Of a stretch of DNA of 64,000 bases, positions 45,170 through 55,769 are shown piece after piece (within the stretch, counting starts at the first letter, position 1; each line of letters opens with the position of its first letter). The notes beneath the pieces are model-generated. The model did not search any database and was not told the origin of the DNA. It saw only the letters and a program-made list of their open reading frames with translations. Source of the stretch: Dermanyssus gallinae (Eukaryota; Arthropoda; Arachnida; Mesostigmata; Dermanyssidae); NCBI GenBank assembly GCA_003439945.1, contig QVRM01002215.1, forward strand, positions 744,001 through 808,000, given 5' to 3'. Both the position numbers and the translations under genes were made by a program.

Positions 45170-45830
45170 TTATGAACGTTGATGAAGTTGATCTAACTGG
45201 ATCACTTGGGGCAACCTACTCGGAACCCTGCACTCGTGCGAGTGATACAGAACAATGCGGTGCGAGCCATTAATGGTCTGTCTCGTTCGGGACGACGTGT
45301 CGCCATGGTACGGCAGACTCGGACTATCAAACTCGCATCAGCTGGCACGATTAAATTTAGCCGTGCTTGCCCATAAGGTGGGTTAAGGCAAACTTTCCTT
45401 TAGGTTCAGGATTTCGGCATTTCAACTCACCCCCTTGCAGGTCTCCGCGCTATGAGGGCCAACTCAGGGTTCCCAGATGCAGGTTGACCTTAACGCAGCA
45501 TTCTCTAGCCTGCATGCTGCCAAAAGTATGGAACGAGCTCTCGCAGGACCTCCGAAATACGGAGCGGGTCGGTGTTTTTAGAAGACGTGTAACGAAGGAA
45601 CTAAATGCTGAAAACAATTGTTCTTAGTTTTTAAATCAGTAAAATGTCCGACATTGTGCAAGATTAGATTATATAGGTTTGTGTGTGTATATAATATTGT
45701 GATTACACTTGACAGATACAGGTGATTAAACGATAGGTATTTTTAATGAAATATGACTTTGACATAAATTGTGACAGATTGCCTGTAAAAGAGCATGTCA
45801 ATAAAACAACCTGATGATGATGTTTGGTTT
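45170..45830 (+). pseudogene. CR1/L2-like LINE 3' end with TGATGA tail
   Basis: Pieces of a LINE C-terminus appear in order. VIQNNAVRAINGLSR (45244-45290) matches the I-Q-x-x-A-x-R-x-I block after the RT, and LNLAVLAHKV the next helix. The 86-codon frame 45367-45627 then gives QLRVPRCRLTLTQHSL, PKVWNELSQDLRN and FRRRVTKEL, the final W-N-x-L-P...F-K-x-x-L-K block. The minus-strand relic at 52808-53020 has nearly the same QLRVPGFRLTLLQHSL. The sequence ends with CAATAAAACAACCTGATGATGATG (45800-45823), a short tandem tail as in CR1/L2 elements. Confidence 0.6.
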
Positions 45831-45834
45831 GAGT

Positions 45835-46475
45835 TAACGTAGAATGCACTTCGGCAGACGCAAAAATTTCCTCTAACTTTCCTGGGTATGAGGATAATAT
45901 GACTGTTTTTTTTTGCAATCGCAGAATCAGTGAAGATATGTCATAATGAAAAGCTTGATACAACCAGTTTTAGTACTTTTGCTCTCACTCCAAAAAAAGA
46001 CTTGACTCCACATCGCGCACACAGCACTGCAGTCCGTTGTACGGCGTCAGCGAATGGAGCATTGAAAACGGTACGGAGCTTTCTGTTCATAACTGCCTCG
46101 TTTTAGGACACGGCTCCTCCGAGCTAAATGACTTACTCAGTGGTCAACACTGGGTGACGCGAAAGCTTGTAGTCCTTATCTCGATGAACCTCTCTTTTTA
46201 AATACAATTCAAGCACTTCTCTATTGTTTTCAAAGGGTAGACAATTATATACATGGTTAATCACAAAAATATTGCACTCAATATATACAACGCACAATAT
46301 AACAGGCATTGGAAACATTTTACCATATAATAGCGCGCAATAGTATCATGTATCACGAGTTCAGGATTCTCAACATACCCGCAATGCGCCACGAAAACAT
46401 GTTGCTGATTCGGTTAGATTGTGCAATTATTTTTGACAGTACTGCTCATATTGTTGTTGCGAATATTAAAAAAGA
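45835..46475. other. Anonymous DNA
   Basis: No gene or element is recognised between the two LINEs. Confidence 0.4.
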
Positions 46476-46479
46476 TTAG

Positions 46480-47780
46480 AAGTCTATTCGACTGAGAGAT
46501 TCGTGCATACATTTTAAAATCTGCTCTCGATTGTCGTTCTGATATAGGTAGTAGGTCGAGACTGCGCTCTACCTAACATCTCAATGCAAAACGTCGAATG
46601 GATTTTGACTGAACATTTTCAATTGCATCAATATTTTTCTTTCAATACGGCCGCCAGACTTTACAGCTGTACATATTTTGGGAACTACAATACCATTATG
46701 AAGGTAGACATAGGACATTTAATAACAAAACAAAGAAATATCATATTACATATATAAGACTAGCAGATTGAATTGTTTGCGTGACGTGAATGGTAAAATC
46801 TAACGCCGGTGTTACCGTTACCCTAAGATCGCGAATGCTGTTTACTCTGGGTATCTCTTGTCCATCAAGTTTTAAACGTGGTCCTCCTTCAGACACACAA
46901 CGGCGCATTTAAGGACCAAAATTATCATATCATTTTGGCTAGGGTATAATGTTTTTAAGATTTAAGATAAATATACAGAAAATAATGGGTCTAGGCACGA
47001 TCATTGAGGCACGCCCCATACCGACGAAAACTGTTGTTAACCCGCACACAAAACTTTCGATTCGTTGGATAACTTATTATTAATAAAACAGTAAGGTTGA
47101 ATATACTTAACTCAAATAGTTTCTGTAAACGTTTTAAATGGTTTACTCTGTCAAATGTCTTAGAAAAATCAAAGTAAATACAATAAAAAAAATTGTAATA
47201 TAAATGGCCCAATTTTGGACCATTTCAACTAGTGGCGTTGCTGTAGATTTGCCCTTAAAATGCAGTAAATGCAGTGCTGCTCGTCAAATACTCTCTCAGA
47301 CTGCATCGAAATTAACATATGATCCACAAGTATTTTTTTCAGTATTATACACTTCTATGATTGTCCAACAGGTTTATAGTTATCAACATTCGACCTGGAT
47401 CTCTTTTTATGTATAGTCGTAATTACGGATTGTCGGAAAATCAGGCACAGCATCATCTTCGTAGGTCCTAGTATAAATTAATAAGAGTGGTTCAGTTATA
47501 ACAAACACCATTTGTTTTATTGAATAATGGAGGGATACAGTCTGGAGTGAGACTACATTTAGATAGGAGTTGATTTATTTTACTTAAGATATGATATTCC
47601 GACACAAATAAATACGGACACCTTGATGACATTGGCGAGGAGAAAGTAAGTGTTTTCGTTGGACCTGCTTGGGCCACATAAGAAGAGAAGAATACATGTT
47701 TAAAGGCATCGGCTTTGGATACATCATTAGTGATGAGTAATGCAGTACTAACGACTAAGTAAACAATGAGTAACCGCACT
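46480..47780 (-). pseudogene. CR1-like reverse transcriptase relic
   Basis: Linker sequence ADAFKHVFFSSYVAQAG and ILSKINQLLSKCSLTPDCIPPLF (47720-47530) matches the F-N-x-x-F...K-S-x-G-P-D-G-I-P region. NVDNYKPVGQ (near 47390) matches N-Y-R-P-V. YFDFSKTFDRVNHL (near 47170) is the catalytic D-F-S-K-A-F-D block, with T for A. YPTNRKFCVRVNNSFRRYGAC follows, leading to the missing P-Q-G-S. DLRVTVTPALDFTIHV (near 46800) is the post-RT D-L-G-V block, and IDAIENVQSKSIRRF (near 46620) the next. The YADD box is lost between 46990 and 46900. Confidence 0.65.
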
Positions 47781-47999
47781 ACTTGTTTTTAGTGCCGTTA
47801 TATTCTTATTTCCTTTTAAGCGTTTATTGGCAGACCTAAAAAACGACTCAAAATCTTTAAAATCGAGATTGGTTTCTTTCAATACCCGAAGTCTTCTGCT
47901 TGCCTTCGCAGTTTGGTTGCATACCGCGGGCTTGCCTCATTTTCAATTAGTGATTTTAGACTAGAGATAAACTCACAAAGTCTAGTGCAATTTTTAGAC

Positions 48000-48096
48000 T
48001 TGCTGGTGCGTTTGGGACTTAATTCCTCGGACACAGCGTGGATATGATAGACAAGCCAATTATACATATTATCTACGATAACACCGTTAAACAATA

Positions 48097-48137
<41 letters not shown>

Positions 48138-49140
48138 GTACATGGAACAAGTGTCAGCCTTGCTATTTTTCGAAAGAAGAGAAGAAAATTCGAAATCGAA
48201 GAAAACGGTAAAAGTAATGGCCATATGATCCGAAGACATCGAAGATTTAAAAACACATATAGCTCCTATTATACCTGGATCGGTAGTAAGAACCAAATCA
48301 ATCAATGTTCCTCTGGAGTTTTCGTTTGGTGTAAAAGTTGAGCTTGATTCATCCGACAGATGACTGTTTGTATGACTAGATAAACAGAGTCTTTTGTATC
48401 TAAAGATGGACGCGTGATTTTAGTCACTTGCTGATATAAACCGCTTGTTATACAAGCATTTGTAAAAGTAGCCTCCATGGTTTGAGAATCAAAAAGGGAC
48501 ACATTTTTTCAGTTGATGCTTGGAAAGTTAAACTTCCCAACAATTAAAAGTGGTTTAGCACTATCACATATACTTTTAAAAGAATCACATATTCTAATTA
48601 TGCAATCATTGCGCTCCGGCAGCAACCCAGCATTCGCAGCATAAGAACAGGCCATCCTTACTGGACATGATTTTGAAAACATGTCCAGCGCTAATGCTTC
48701 AATATCATCATCTAACTTGACTTCTCAAAACTTAAACGTTTTTCTAACTAATATACAAACACCACATCCTCGAGAGCTCCGACCACACCAAAGTACTGAA
48801 TACCTATTATCACAGCTTAATTCCCTATTTTTAACATGTCTTCCACCTACACCTAACCATGTTTCAGTTATAAAAATTATATCAATATTATGAAGGCAGT
48901 ATATGCATTTAGCAACTGGACACGATTTTCCTTTCCAATCGAGCGTGTATTGAAATATAGACATTTTAGAGTGCATGGGGGGAGTGGGGGAACGGAACGA
49001 TTGGATTGAATGGGGCGATTAGTTTTGGTGGTAGAGGGGGAAAGTGGTGCCAATTGTAGACCAGAGGTTCCGAGGCCGGGGACTGGATGGTTTCTAATGG
49101 ATGATTGGAACTTAATTTTCTGTTTTTTTGAGCCAATCAA
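48000..49140 (-). pseudogene. CR1-like APE endonuclease
   Basis: In order on the minus strand: LKCLYFNTRSIGKENRVQLL (49030-48970; N-x-R-S-I-x-x-K block), then IDIIFITETWL, with the catalytic Glu. Next come RELSCDNRYSVLWCGRSSRGCGVCILVR (Y-S-x-x-R-x-D-R...G-G-V block), LYQQVTKITR (L-x-Q-x-V-x-x-x-T-R), MIDLVLTTDP (D-L-V-x-T/S) and MSSDHMAITF (S-D-H with catalytic His). The set is almost complete, but at least three frames are used. After the SDH block the frame runs into (TA)n at 48134-48094 and then resumes with LSPKRTSKSKN-type linker sequence. Confidence 0.7.
48094..48134. repeat. (TA)n microsatellite inside a LINE
   Basis: Alternating T and A with a TG variant. LINE-derived sequence lies on both sides, so it arose within or inserted into the element. 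Confidence 0.95.
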
Positions 49141-49199
49141 TTGTCCCGAAAATAAGATATTCGTTTCGCCATTATACGAATGTCTTTATACGATGGCTG

Positions 49200-49700
49200 T
49201 ACACGATCCAACTGGACGGCTATGTCCAGACGGTTGGCTATCTCACGAGAGATACGCTGAGCAACCAACCGAGCGTCATGGATTCCAAAATGCATTCCAT
49301 AAATATGCATACGTTTTCTTTTAAGTGTAACTAAAATCTTTAAAAACAGTTGTACTCATATTAAATTTACATCTATATGTTGGTTAATATACCTATACTC
49401 CTCTTCATATCCCACTGCAATAGGAATGGAGCACACGATTAGTCGAATATTATTTTTGTAGACGAAACTGACGAGATCGTTAAGCACACTGAATCTCGAA
49501 CCATACTTCCGAAATTGAACAACATTTTCGTGCCGCACTGTTTATCAGCAGATCATTTAGTCCCGAATGGAGAATGACTAGATTGGAGCGACGAGTATCA
49601 TGGCGCAATTTGCCTAAAGCATGTTCGATTGTTGTGCGCCTAGTTGCTCCCCCATGACCATTAACATCGCAACGTTTGTCATTCGCGTTTGTCAACAGTT
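49200..49700 (-). pseudogene. LINE ORF1 with SGNH-esterase-like domain
   Basis: Minus-strand frames read SNLVILHSGLNDLL, matching the G-x-N-D block III of SGNH/GDSL hydrolases. After a shift come FSVLNDLVSFVYKNNIRLIVCSIPIA, the region before the oxyanion-associated P. YRYINQHIDVN follows, a typical N-x-x-I block. Further down, YGMHFGIHDARLVAQRI sits where D-x-x-H would close the active site, with Y in place of D. ORF1 esterases of this kind are known in CR1- and L2-type LINEs. The frames are shifted near 49530 and 49340, and a 25-bp tandem duplication (49666-49690/49708-49732) lies at the start. Confidence 0.55.
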
Positions 49701-50287
49701 GTTAATATCGCAACGTTTGTCATTTACGTTTAAGCGTAACGCGCTTTACATTCGCGCTGCTCGTTTACTGCTCTCCTTTTTCTCGTCGCTAGCTTTTACG
49801 ATCTCTCCGTCCCCATCGCTTATCTCAGCCATCGGCAGCTGGGGCTGGCTTGTCACGGCATCCACTTGCAATGCCACTCGTGCCGAGAAAAGGGTGGAGA
49901 GATAAGAGCTGCTTAATGCCAGTACTGCTGCAGTTCCGTGATCGTCTGTGACAGGACTCTGTACAATAGCCGATGCCACACTGGCCACAGTGGATGGAAT
50001 CTCGGTTGGGGGGAGAAGAAGAGACCAGCTGTGTCCGCCATACAGTAGGCTGTAAGGCAGTCCAATTCTAACTCGTTCTAATGGTGGTTCTTAGGTTCGA
50101 GCGTATTGCCTTGTATTCGGACCAGAGATCATCTGCTTTTCCCGCTACTCCTGTTCGGCCGATTGCGCTTTCGTCTTTTTGGCCATACCACGGGCTTTAG
50201 CTTTATGGGCGGCCGGCTCCAACGCGCCAAGAATCTTGCCTAAGTTTTTCTCATTGAAGACGTGCTCCAGTTAATAACAGCCACGAA

Positions 50288-50999
50288 CTATCTCCTTCCT
50301 AAGATTCTCCATCTTTCCACCCAGCGGCAGGCACCGTGCCCTTGAGTGCTTCTTTGTTTTTTTACCGTCAGTGTAATATATCTGTGGTCACTAAGGTTCT
50401 CTTCGTATTCGAGAACCTCCCAGTCCACTGCTCTGTAGGCTGTATCAGCGGCGTTAATCGTCCGATCTATAAAAGCTTCATGACTTCTGCGGGTGGACGT
50501 CGCTGCCCCTTTCGGATTGTTCATAACCAGAAAGTTCCGTTCGGCCAATCATTCCATTAGATATTGTCCCCGAAAGTTGATGCGCCTACTACCCAAATGC
50601 ATAGACGCCGCGTTGAAGTCCCCCGTGATAATCTGGATCTGATGATCCCGCGTTCTGACGCTGACGTCCAGTGCTTCAAGGTATTCGGCAAATTCCTCTT
50701 GGCATTTGTTGGGGGACAAGTAGCAGGACGACCGCGCCCCCGTCGACCTGTATTCAAATAAGCTCCTTTTCCTGGCCCCTATACCGGATTGCGATGTATC
50801 TTCGACGATTCGTCCACCAGATTGCGGTGTCCGTTCTTCCGTGTAACGTCTATCCCCCTTTGTGCGCTGCCTTTGGCAGGGTCTCGTCTGGCTCTGACAA
50901 CACGCATAGGTCCAATCCAAACCGGTCTACTGCTGCCGTTAAAAGATCATGTGCGGCTCTGCGCCTATTTAGATTACCCATCAAGACTTTAATTTCCAT
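50288..50999 (-). pseudogene. R1-like APE endonuclease
   Basis: The ATG at 50999 overlaps the ORF1 stop by 11 bases (ATGGAAATTAA, minus strand). MEIKVLMGNLNRRRAAHDLL and LDLCVLSEP match the N-L-N-R-x-x-A-x-D-L-L...S-E-P opening of R1/TRAS endonucleases. After shifts, IQIITGDFNAASMHLGSRR and INFRGQYLMEWL (about 50640-50540) match the G-D-F-N-A...G-S...R-G-x-L block. FLVMNNPKGAATSTRRSHEA and FIDRTI follow, and NLSDHRYITL (near 50390) is the terminal S-D-H. Catalytic residues are thus visible, but at least two frames are used. Confidence 0.7.
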
Positions 51000-52117
51000 A
51001 GCTTATCGAGATTCTTCGATTCGTTCTTGCCAGCGTAGCTGCAGCCGCCACTGCATCTCTGGCCGAAGTGGGAGGCTTCATCGTGTGTCTTCTACTGGGG
51101 GTTTTCCAACCACTTTCCTCCGTTCCATAGTTCACCCTAGTCTCTTCTGTTACCGGCCAATTGGCATCATTCCGCAGACCCTCCTTTCGGAGCAGTTGAT
51201 CCATCTGCTGACTTTGCAGATCGTCCACCCCTTTTCTGACAGAAGGACATGTCGTTGAATTCGCTGAGTGCCTTGTCACAGAGCATACGTAGCACTTTCT
51301 AATTCTCGGTATATGTCCAGTGGCTCCGCAGCGATAGCATCTGCGGTCTCGGGGCATTTCTTTAACACAATCCTTCACCGTATGGCCCATTCCCTGGCAT
51401 CTCGTGCAGCATGGAATATTGATATATTCGGTCACCCGGCACGTTGATTACCGCACACTTTGTCGTCCACTCTTCAGTAGGGCCTCGCCGATCCTTCTAC
51501 TTATGACTATAGATCCAGCCTCCTTCAGCCCCTTTGCGTGGGACATCTGCTGTTACCTCGGCCACGCTCTAAACCCGGTTTTTGATGGCTTGCTCCAGTT
51601 CCTCCCTAATGGTGCCCTGCTCTAGGACGTGGAGGATCAGCTTTATTCGTTTGTCCTGTTGCCGAGTTTCGACATTAACGTTTGATAAAACCTTCAGTTG
51701 GATTGCGAATTTGTTGCTTCCCCTCTATTTTCTCGTACTTTGTCTCGGTTAGCCGCGTCCCTTAACCTGAACTTGTACTCCAAATTGGTACGGGCCCACT
51801 TTGGTTTTCAGTTCTTTAGGATGTAGGCGCAGGAGCTAGTTCGGACAGCTTCTGTGTTTGTTCTGGCGGTCCTGTGTGTGGTTCTGACGCGTTCTCATTT
51901 CCTCTCTCCTCTTCTGGCTTTTCTTGATGCAGAAGTCTACTGGAGCGTCAAGTGGACCTCTGCAACATGCATCTGCGGTCTTTCGGGCTATTACTGTATC
52001 CAGGTTTTCCGGGAAGTAGAACGCTATCGGGCGTTTTTTTGGTGTTTGTACATTGGACTCCATGGCAGTGTTTCTGCCATGGACCGATGGTAGGCAGAAG
52101 CGATGGGTTTTGTCCAC
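50989..52117 (-). pseudogene. R1-like ORF1 gag with zinc knuckles
   Basis: The first frame (52117-51836) starts MDKTHRFCLPSVHGRN and holds a basic, low-complexity end. Broken frames follow, with VLEQGTIREELEQAI (near 51600) and then GWIYSHK. The last frame (51435-50989) carries CTRCQGMGHTVKDC (C-x2-C-x4-H-x4-C), CYRCGATGH and CYVCSVTRHSANSTTC, a three-knuckle pattern as in R1/TRAS ORF1. It ends SISYGN at 50989. Three or more frameshifts are needed, so it is dead. Confidence 0.65.
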
Positions 52118-52424
52118 CTGTGTCCTACATATACTTATATCGGTACTGAAGCACTATCATGCATATACACAAGCATCGATACTTACATATATAAATATAT
52201 ACTGTTCAGTGCAATGCTACTATATATACTACGTATGTAGACTGTGTGATACAATATTTCAATATTGTCCCCTCCGTCGCACAGCCAGGCACAATACACC
52301 AAGATAGTCACCGAGTTTCACACACACTATGGTATGCCTCTCTCGGTTTACCGGCTTGCATTCACACCGGCAAGCGTAGCCAACTCTTTCGGCGCCAACT
52401 CCAATATACGATGCTTGATAAATG

Positions 52425-52426
<2 letters not shown>

Positions 52427-52486
<60 letters not shown>
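52427..52486. repeat. (TA)n microsatellite, 30 units
   Basis: Alternating T and A, 300 bases upstream of the R1-like ORF1 start. Confidence 0.96.
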
Positions 52487-52488
<2 letters not shown>

Positions 52489-52639
52489 TGAATACAAATG
52501 GAGCGACAATTGTCGCCAGAGAACGTGTGCTCCGGAAATATTACTTTGTTTCGTAATTGGGACCACTTCAGCAGCGTGTCCCGGATGTCGAGTTCGAGGC
52601 GTTGTCTCAAGAAAGCCGCAGATCTTACTTAATTAGGTT

Positions 52640-53246
52640 TTATTGACGTGTTCAACACGTTGGTAATCTAAAATAAGTTAAAATAATTCACTATGAGCCA
52701 CTTGTTTCTTCGTTCATCAGCTGTAAAAGAAGATGTCGTTTAAAAACAACAGCTCGGCCAGCATTTCGAAGTGCCAATGGCAGCTCGTTCCAGATCGTGA
52801 GCAGCATCTAGCCTAGGGAGTGTTGAAGAAGGGTGAGTCTGAACCCTGGGACCCTGAGTTGGTCCCTGTAGCGCTGCGACCGTACAAGGTTAAGGGAAAA
52901 GTCAGAAGCACAATCTGAAGGGATTCCATTGTTTTTCACCTCATAGGCTAGCGTCGCTAACTTTAAACGTGTCAAGTGATCAAGCTGGAAAAGCCCGGGT
53001 CTGATGTACCATGGAGTCACCTATTATGGCACTAACGCGTCATTCGCTCTAACGCGCCACATAGTAATTCCGTAAGTTTCGAATTGGCTCCATAAGCGCT
53101 TTGTAGACACGTCCAGGGAGTGGGACCAGAAGGTCCCATGAAGCCTTAGCTTTCCTCAAACGCACGAATGAGGCCACCACGGCGCAGCAGACCCTGGCAC
53201 TTGCTCTCACTTGGCTGTCCCATTTTGTCTGGCTGTACTGTGTATA
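52640..53246 (-). pseudogene. CR1/L2-like LINE C-terminus
   Basis: On the minus strand, KALMEPIRNLRNYYVA (near 53080) resembles the Y-x-x-L-I-x-P-x-x-x-Y post-RT block. The frame 53020-52808 reads LDHLTRLKLATLAYEVKN, then RSQRYRDQLRVPGFRLTL and QHSL, the same final block as at 45440-45500 (+). The W-N-x-L block is decayed. A dead mariner adjoins exactly at 53247, and another CR1-like RT relic (54970-55640) lies beyond it on the same strand, so one LINE interrupted by the mariner is possible. Confidence 0.55.
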
Positions 53247-54525
53247 ATCGGTAGTTTCAATAATTTCTTAGAAATGAAAACCGAAATTTTCCAAATCATG
53301 TTTTTAAATTGTTTTCTTATTAGATATACGCCCCGAAAGCTATACACTTTTCCCACCAGATTTCAGAGCTTTTATACCTTAGTAGATTCCGCGTCTTTAG
53401 ACTGAAAATAGGCATTACAGCAGCCTTAACTCTTCATTGCTGAAGCTTTCCACCGAGACTATTCTTCAAATGTTCGAAGAGGAAATAATCAGAGTTAACG
53501 GTCAGGTCTGGAGAATAGGAAGGTTGTTCAATAAGTTCGAACCTCAGTTGGGCCAGTTTTGCCGATGCTTGCCGGGATTTGTGTGCAGGAGCATTGTCCT
53601 GGTGAAACAGGACAACCTTCTTCTGCAAAGCGGGCCGTTTCACGATGAGTTCTTGCTAAAGGCAGTCCAACAGTCTTGCATAATATTCTCCTGTGATCGT
53701 TTTACCGTTCTCAAGGTAGTCGACCAGCATTATTCTACGTTGGTCTTAAAAAACTGTAACCATCACCTTTCCGGTCAATGCCGTTGTCCGCACCCTCTTC
53801 GGAGGTCCTTCACCAGGTGCACACCATTGACGAGATGCTTCTTGGGTCTCGGGAGTGTAGTGATGGACCCAGCTTTCATCGACGGTCACGAATCTGCGCC
53901 AAAAATCCGACGGATTTTCGACATCTTGGCCAAATTTCGCTGTGAAGCGGAAACACGCGCGTCTTTTTGGCCTTGGTTGAGCAAATGCGGCAGCCATTTT
54001 GCTCTGAGCTTTTTCATCTTCAAGTTTTTGTGCAGGATGAAATGCACACTACCCAAACTGATCCCCAAGGCCTCCGCTATCTCCCTAATGTTCACTTGCT
54101 TATCTGCGGCAATGATTTTCCGCACCTTTTCCACGTTTTCCTAATCAGTTGCCGTTTTTGGGCGTTTTGAACGTAGTTCATCCCGGTGCTCCTGCGACCC
54201 TCTTTTTAACTCATTAATCCAGTTGGAAACAGTGGCAAAACAGGGCGCAGAGTCACTGTACACCTCGTCTAACTCAGTTTTCACTTGGGTCGCATTCCAA
54301 CCTTTGAAATAAAATGCTTGATAACCACTCGAAACTCTTGTTTCTCCATTTTTCAAATCACGCCGATATGTTGCACGGGAAAAGCGATCAAACAAAATCG
54401 CAATGGCCAATCACCGTAATATTTTGACTGCTGGCAGTCGAAAAGTTGCCGTTTCCAATAACGGTGAAAGCGCGCCAAAATTCGAAATCTGAAAAGCTCA
54501 TTCTAAGAACTTATTGAGCTACCTG
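53247..54525 (-). mobile_element. Second mariner, degenerate
   Basis: The ends are inverted repeats. Minus-strand 5' end CAGGTAGCTCAATAAGTTCT (54525 down) pairs with plus-strand end ATCGGTAGTTTCAATAATTTC (53247 up), both followed by TAGAA. TA flanks both sides (53245-53246 and 54526-54527). Length is 1.28 kb. The family differs from the 23.8-kb copy; the protein words resemble Hsmar1-type elements. Confidence 0.75.
53434..54410 (-). pseudogene. Dead mariner transposase
   Basis: The N-terminal part (54410-54141) has GWNATQVKTELDEVYSDSAP and FATVSNWINELKRG, the first helix-turn-helix. An in-frame TAG after TATD separates it from VRKIIAADKQVNIREIAEAL, the second one. A frameshift near 53940 leads to RRFVTVDESWVHHYTPET (first catalytic Asp) and a stop at VTVF*DQRRI. 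VVLFHQDNAPAH has the second Asp. SYSPDLTVNSDYFLFEHLK has the third, but with one extra residue (35 instead of 34 between), from a small insertion. At least four lesions make it inactive. Confidence 0.75.
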
Positions 54526-54625
54526 TATTGTCAGGACATTATGCCTCTGAGCTGAGAGGAATAGCAGAGGCCGCCTACTCGGAGGAGATATTGTAACGAT
54601 GTTGTTGCTACGCTAAAGTTACGTG

Positions 54626-54690
54626 GGGATGGTAGCTCAGCCGGGCGGTTACTACGACACAGGAACTCAGGTACGATGAATGACAACACG
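54626..54690 (+). repeat. tRNA-like head, possible SINE
   Basis: GGGATGGTAGCTCAGCCGGG (54625-54644) is a near-perfect A-box/D-arm sequence. A B box is only weakly matched by AACTCAGGTACGATG. A similar head lies at 16634. No cloverleaf is convincing. Confidence 0.3.
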
Positions 54691-54969
54691 GAACGTAGGG
54701 TCTGGCGTCAAGCGTAACCGGGCAGCGAATGGTTGTCGCCATGCTGCCTCGGTCCTATTTTATTCACTCAAGGTTCGCCGTAGCGTTCATATAGTAATAT
54801 GTTAATGATGGATCGAATATTCTCGAACATTCGACAACGAAATTTCCACTCGTTCTCTTCGCTGATTGGTCGGTTTAAACTACGCATATCAACAACGTGC
54901 ATTGTCAATGGCGTGCCGTCGCCGCAGGTCAGGTACATAGGTCTGATGATGATGACCAGTTTTGAACTT

Positions 54970-55640
54970 CTGTCTCGATGCCCGTTGTGCGTTGTGGTAA
55001 AGAACAAGTGTCGTCTTCGCCGGATTAACGACAAGAATAAAGATATGGCCTTTTTAATACCAGTTTCAACGTGCTGAAGGTTATGCGTTTTATTGGGCAA
55101 TTTGAAGGATGAGACACGGAACAAAAGAGTGGTGTCGTCTGCATAAACGATTGGGTGGCAATCTACGTACCTCTCGATGCCTTGCAGGACGAAATTCAAG
55201 GAGGTGATGAAGATAAAAGGTCCAAGAACGGATCCCTGAGGCGTGCCATTAGATACAAATCCCGTCGCAGATCTTAGAGCTCTCACCGCCACAAATTGCC
55301 TCCGCCCACTAAGATACGATTTAGACCAAGATGTTACTGCTGGTGCGCAGCCCAGTTGTTGGAGCATCTTACGAAATATAGAGTGGCTGAGGCAGTCGAA
55401 CGCTATGGCTACGTCAAGAAATTCACCAAGACTCATCCTTCCATCCTCCGCAGCTTGAATGATTCACCAGATATGTCCCAATTCTCAGTTCCAGCTCAGT
55501 TGATCGTGCCTGCCTAAAACCAATTTGATTTTTAGAGAAGACATTTAGATCGTTTAAATGGTTTTCCAGCTGTTGTTTAGCAAGCAACTCTTTCTCTCAA
55601 CAAGGATATCGGGCGATAGTTACCAGGCTGGACTTTCTTG
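54970..55640 (-). pseudogene. CR1/Jockey-type LINE reverse transcriptase
   Basis: Minus strand: KKVQPGNYRPISLL (near 55620), the opening N-Y-R-P-I-S block, then NVFSKNQIGFRQA (Q-x-G-F-R). After a shift comes the frame 55436-54970: FLDVAIAFDCLSHSIF holds the catalytic F-D-x-x-x-A-F-D block (F-L-D-V-A-I-A-F-D). YLSGRRQFVAV is followed by NGTPQGSVLGPFIF, and IVYADDTTLL contains the YADD box. All RT core motifs are present with one shift near 55440. The later codons (ISLFLSLIRRRR onward) no longer look like RT, so homology ends at about 54970. The rest of the LINE may lie beyond the mariner at 53246-52640. Confidence 0.75.
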
Positions 55641-55769
55641 CCCTAACCTTTATATAGAGAGTCACCGCAGTCTCTGCCCGTCTCTTGCCTCACAGACTCT
55701 ATGGAGGACTTCGCAAGTGAAGTTGCCGCTCATGGTCTTAAACGCTAGCGGTTGAAAGTCATGGGTAAT

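Larger units (their letters stand above)
46480..49720 (-). mobile_element. CR1/L2-type LINE, nearly full domain set
   Basis: Reading the minus strand from 49720 down, the order is ORF1 esterase-like domain, APE endonuclease, linker, RT, and post-RT region to about 46480. About 3.2 kb is covered, close to the coding length of a CR1-type element. The frames are broken many times and a (TA)n tract interrupts the endonuclease/linker part. This is the most complete LINE in the window by domain order. Confidence 0.7.
50080..52120 (-). mobile_element. 5' half of an R1/TRAS-like LINE
   Basis: A gag-like ORF1 (52117-50989) and an APE endonuclease (50999-50288) with R1-type motifs lie in the normal order. 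A short post-endonuclease linker reaches about 50080. No R1-type RT follows; instead the CR1-type LINE (49720-46480) begins. The copy is thus 3' truncated or cut by the neighbour. Confidence 0.7.

Noticed and set aside
49666..49732. CRISPR-like repeats
   Set aside because: Only two copies of a 25-base unit, inside a LINE relic; a local tandem duplication explains them.
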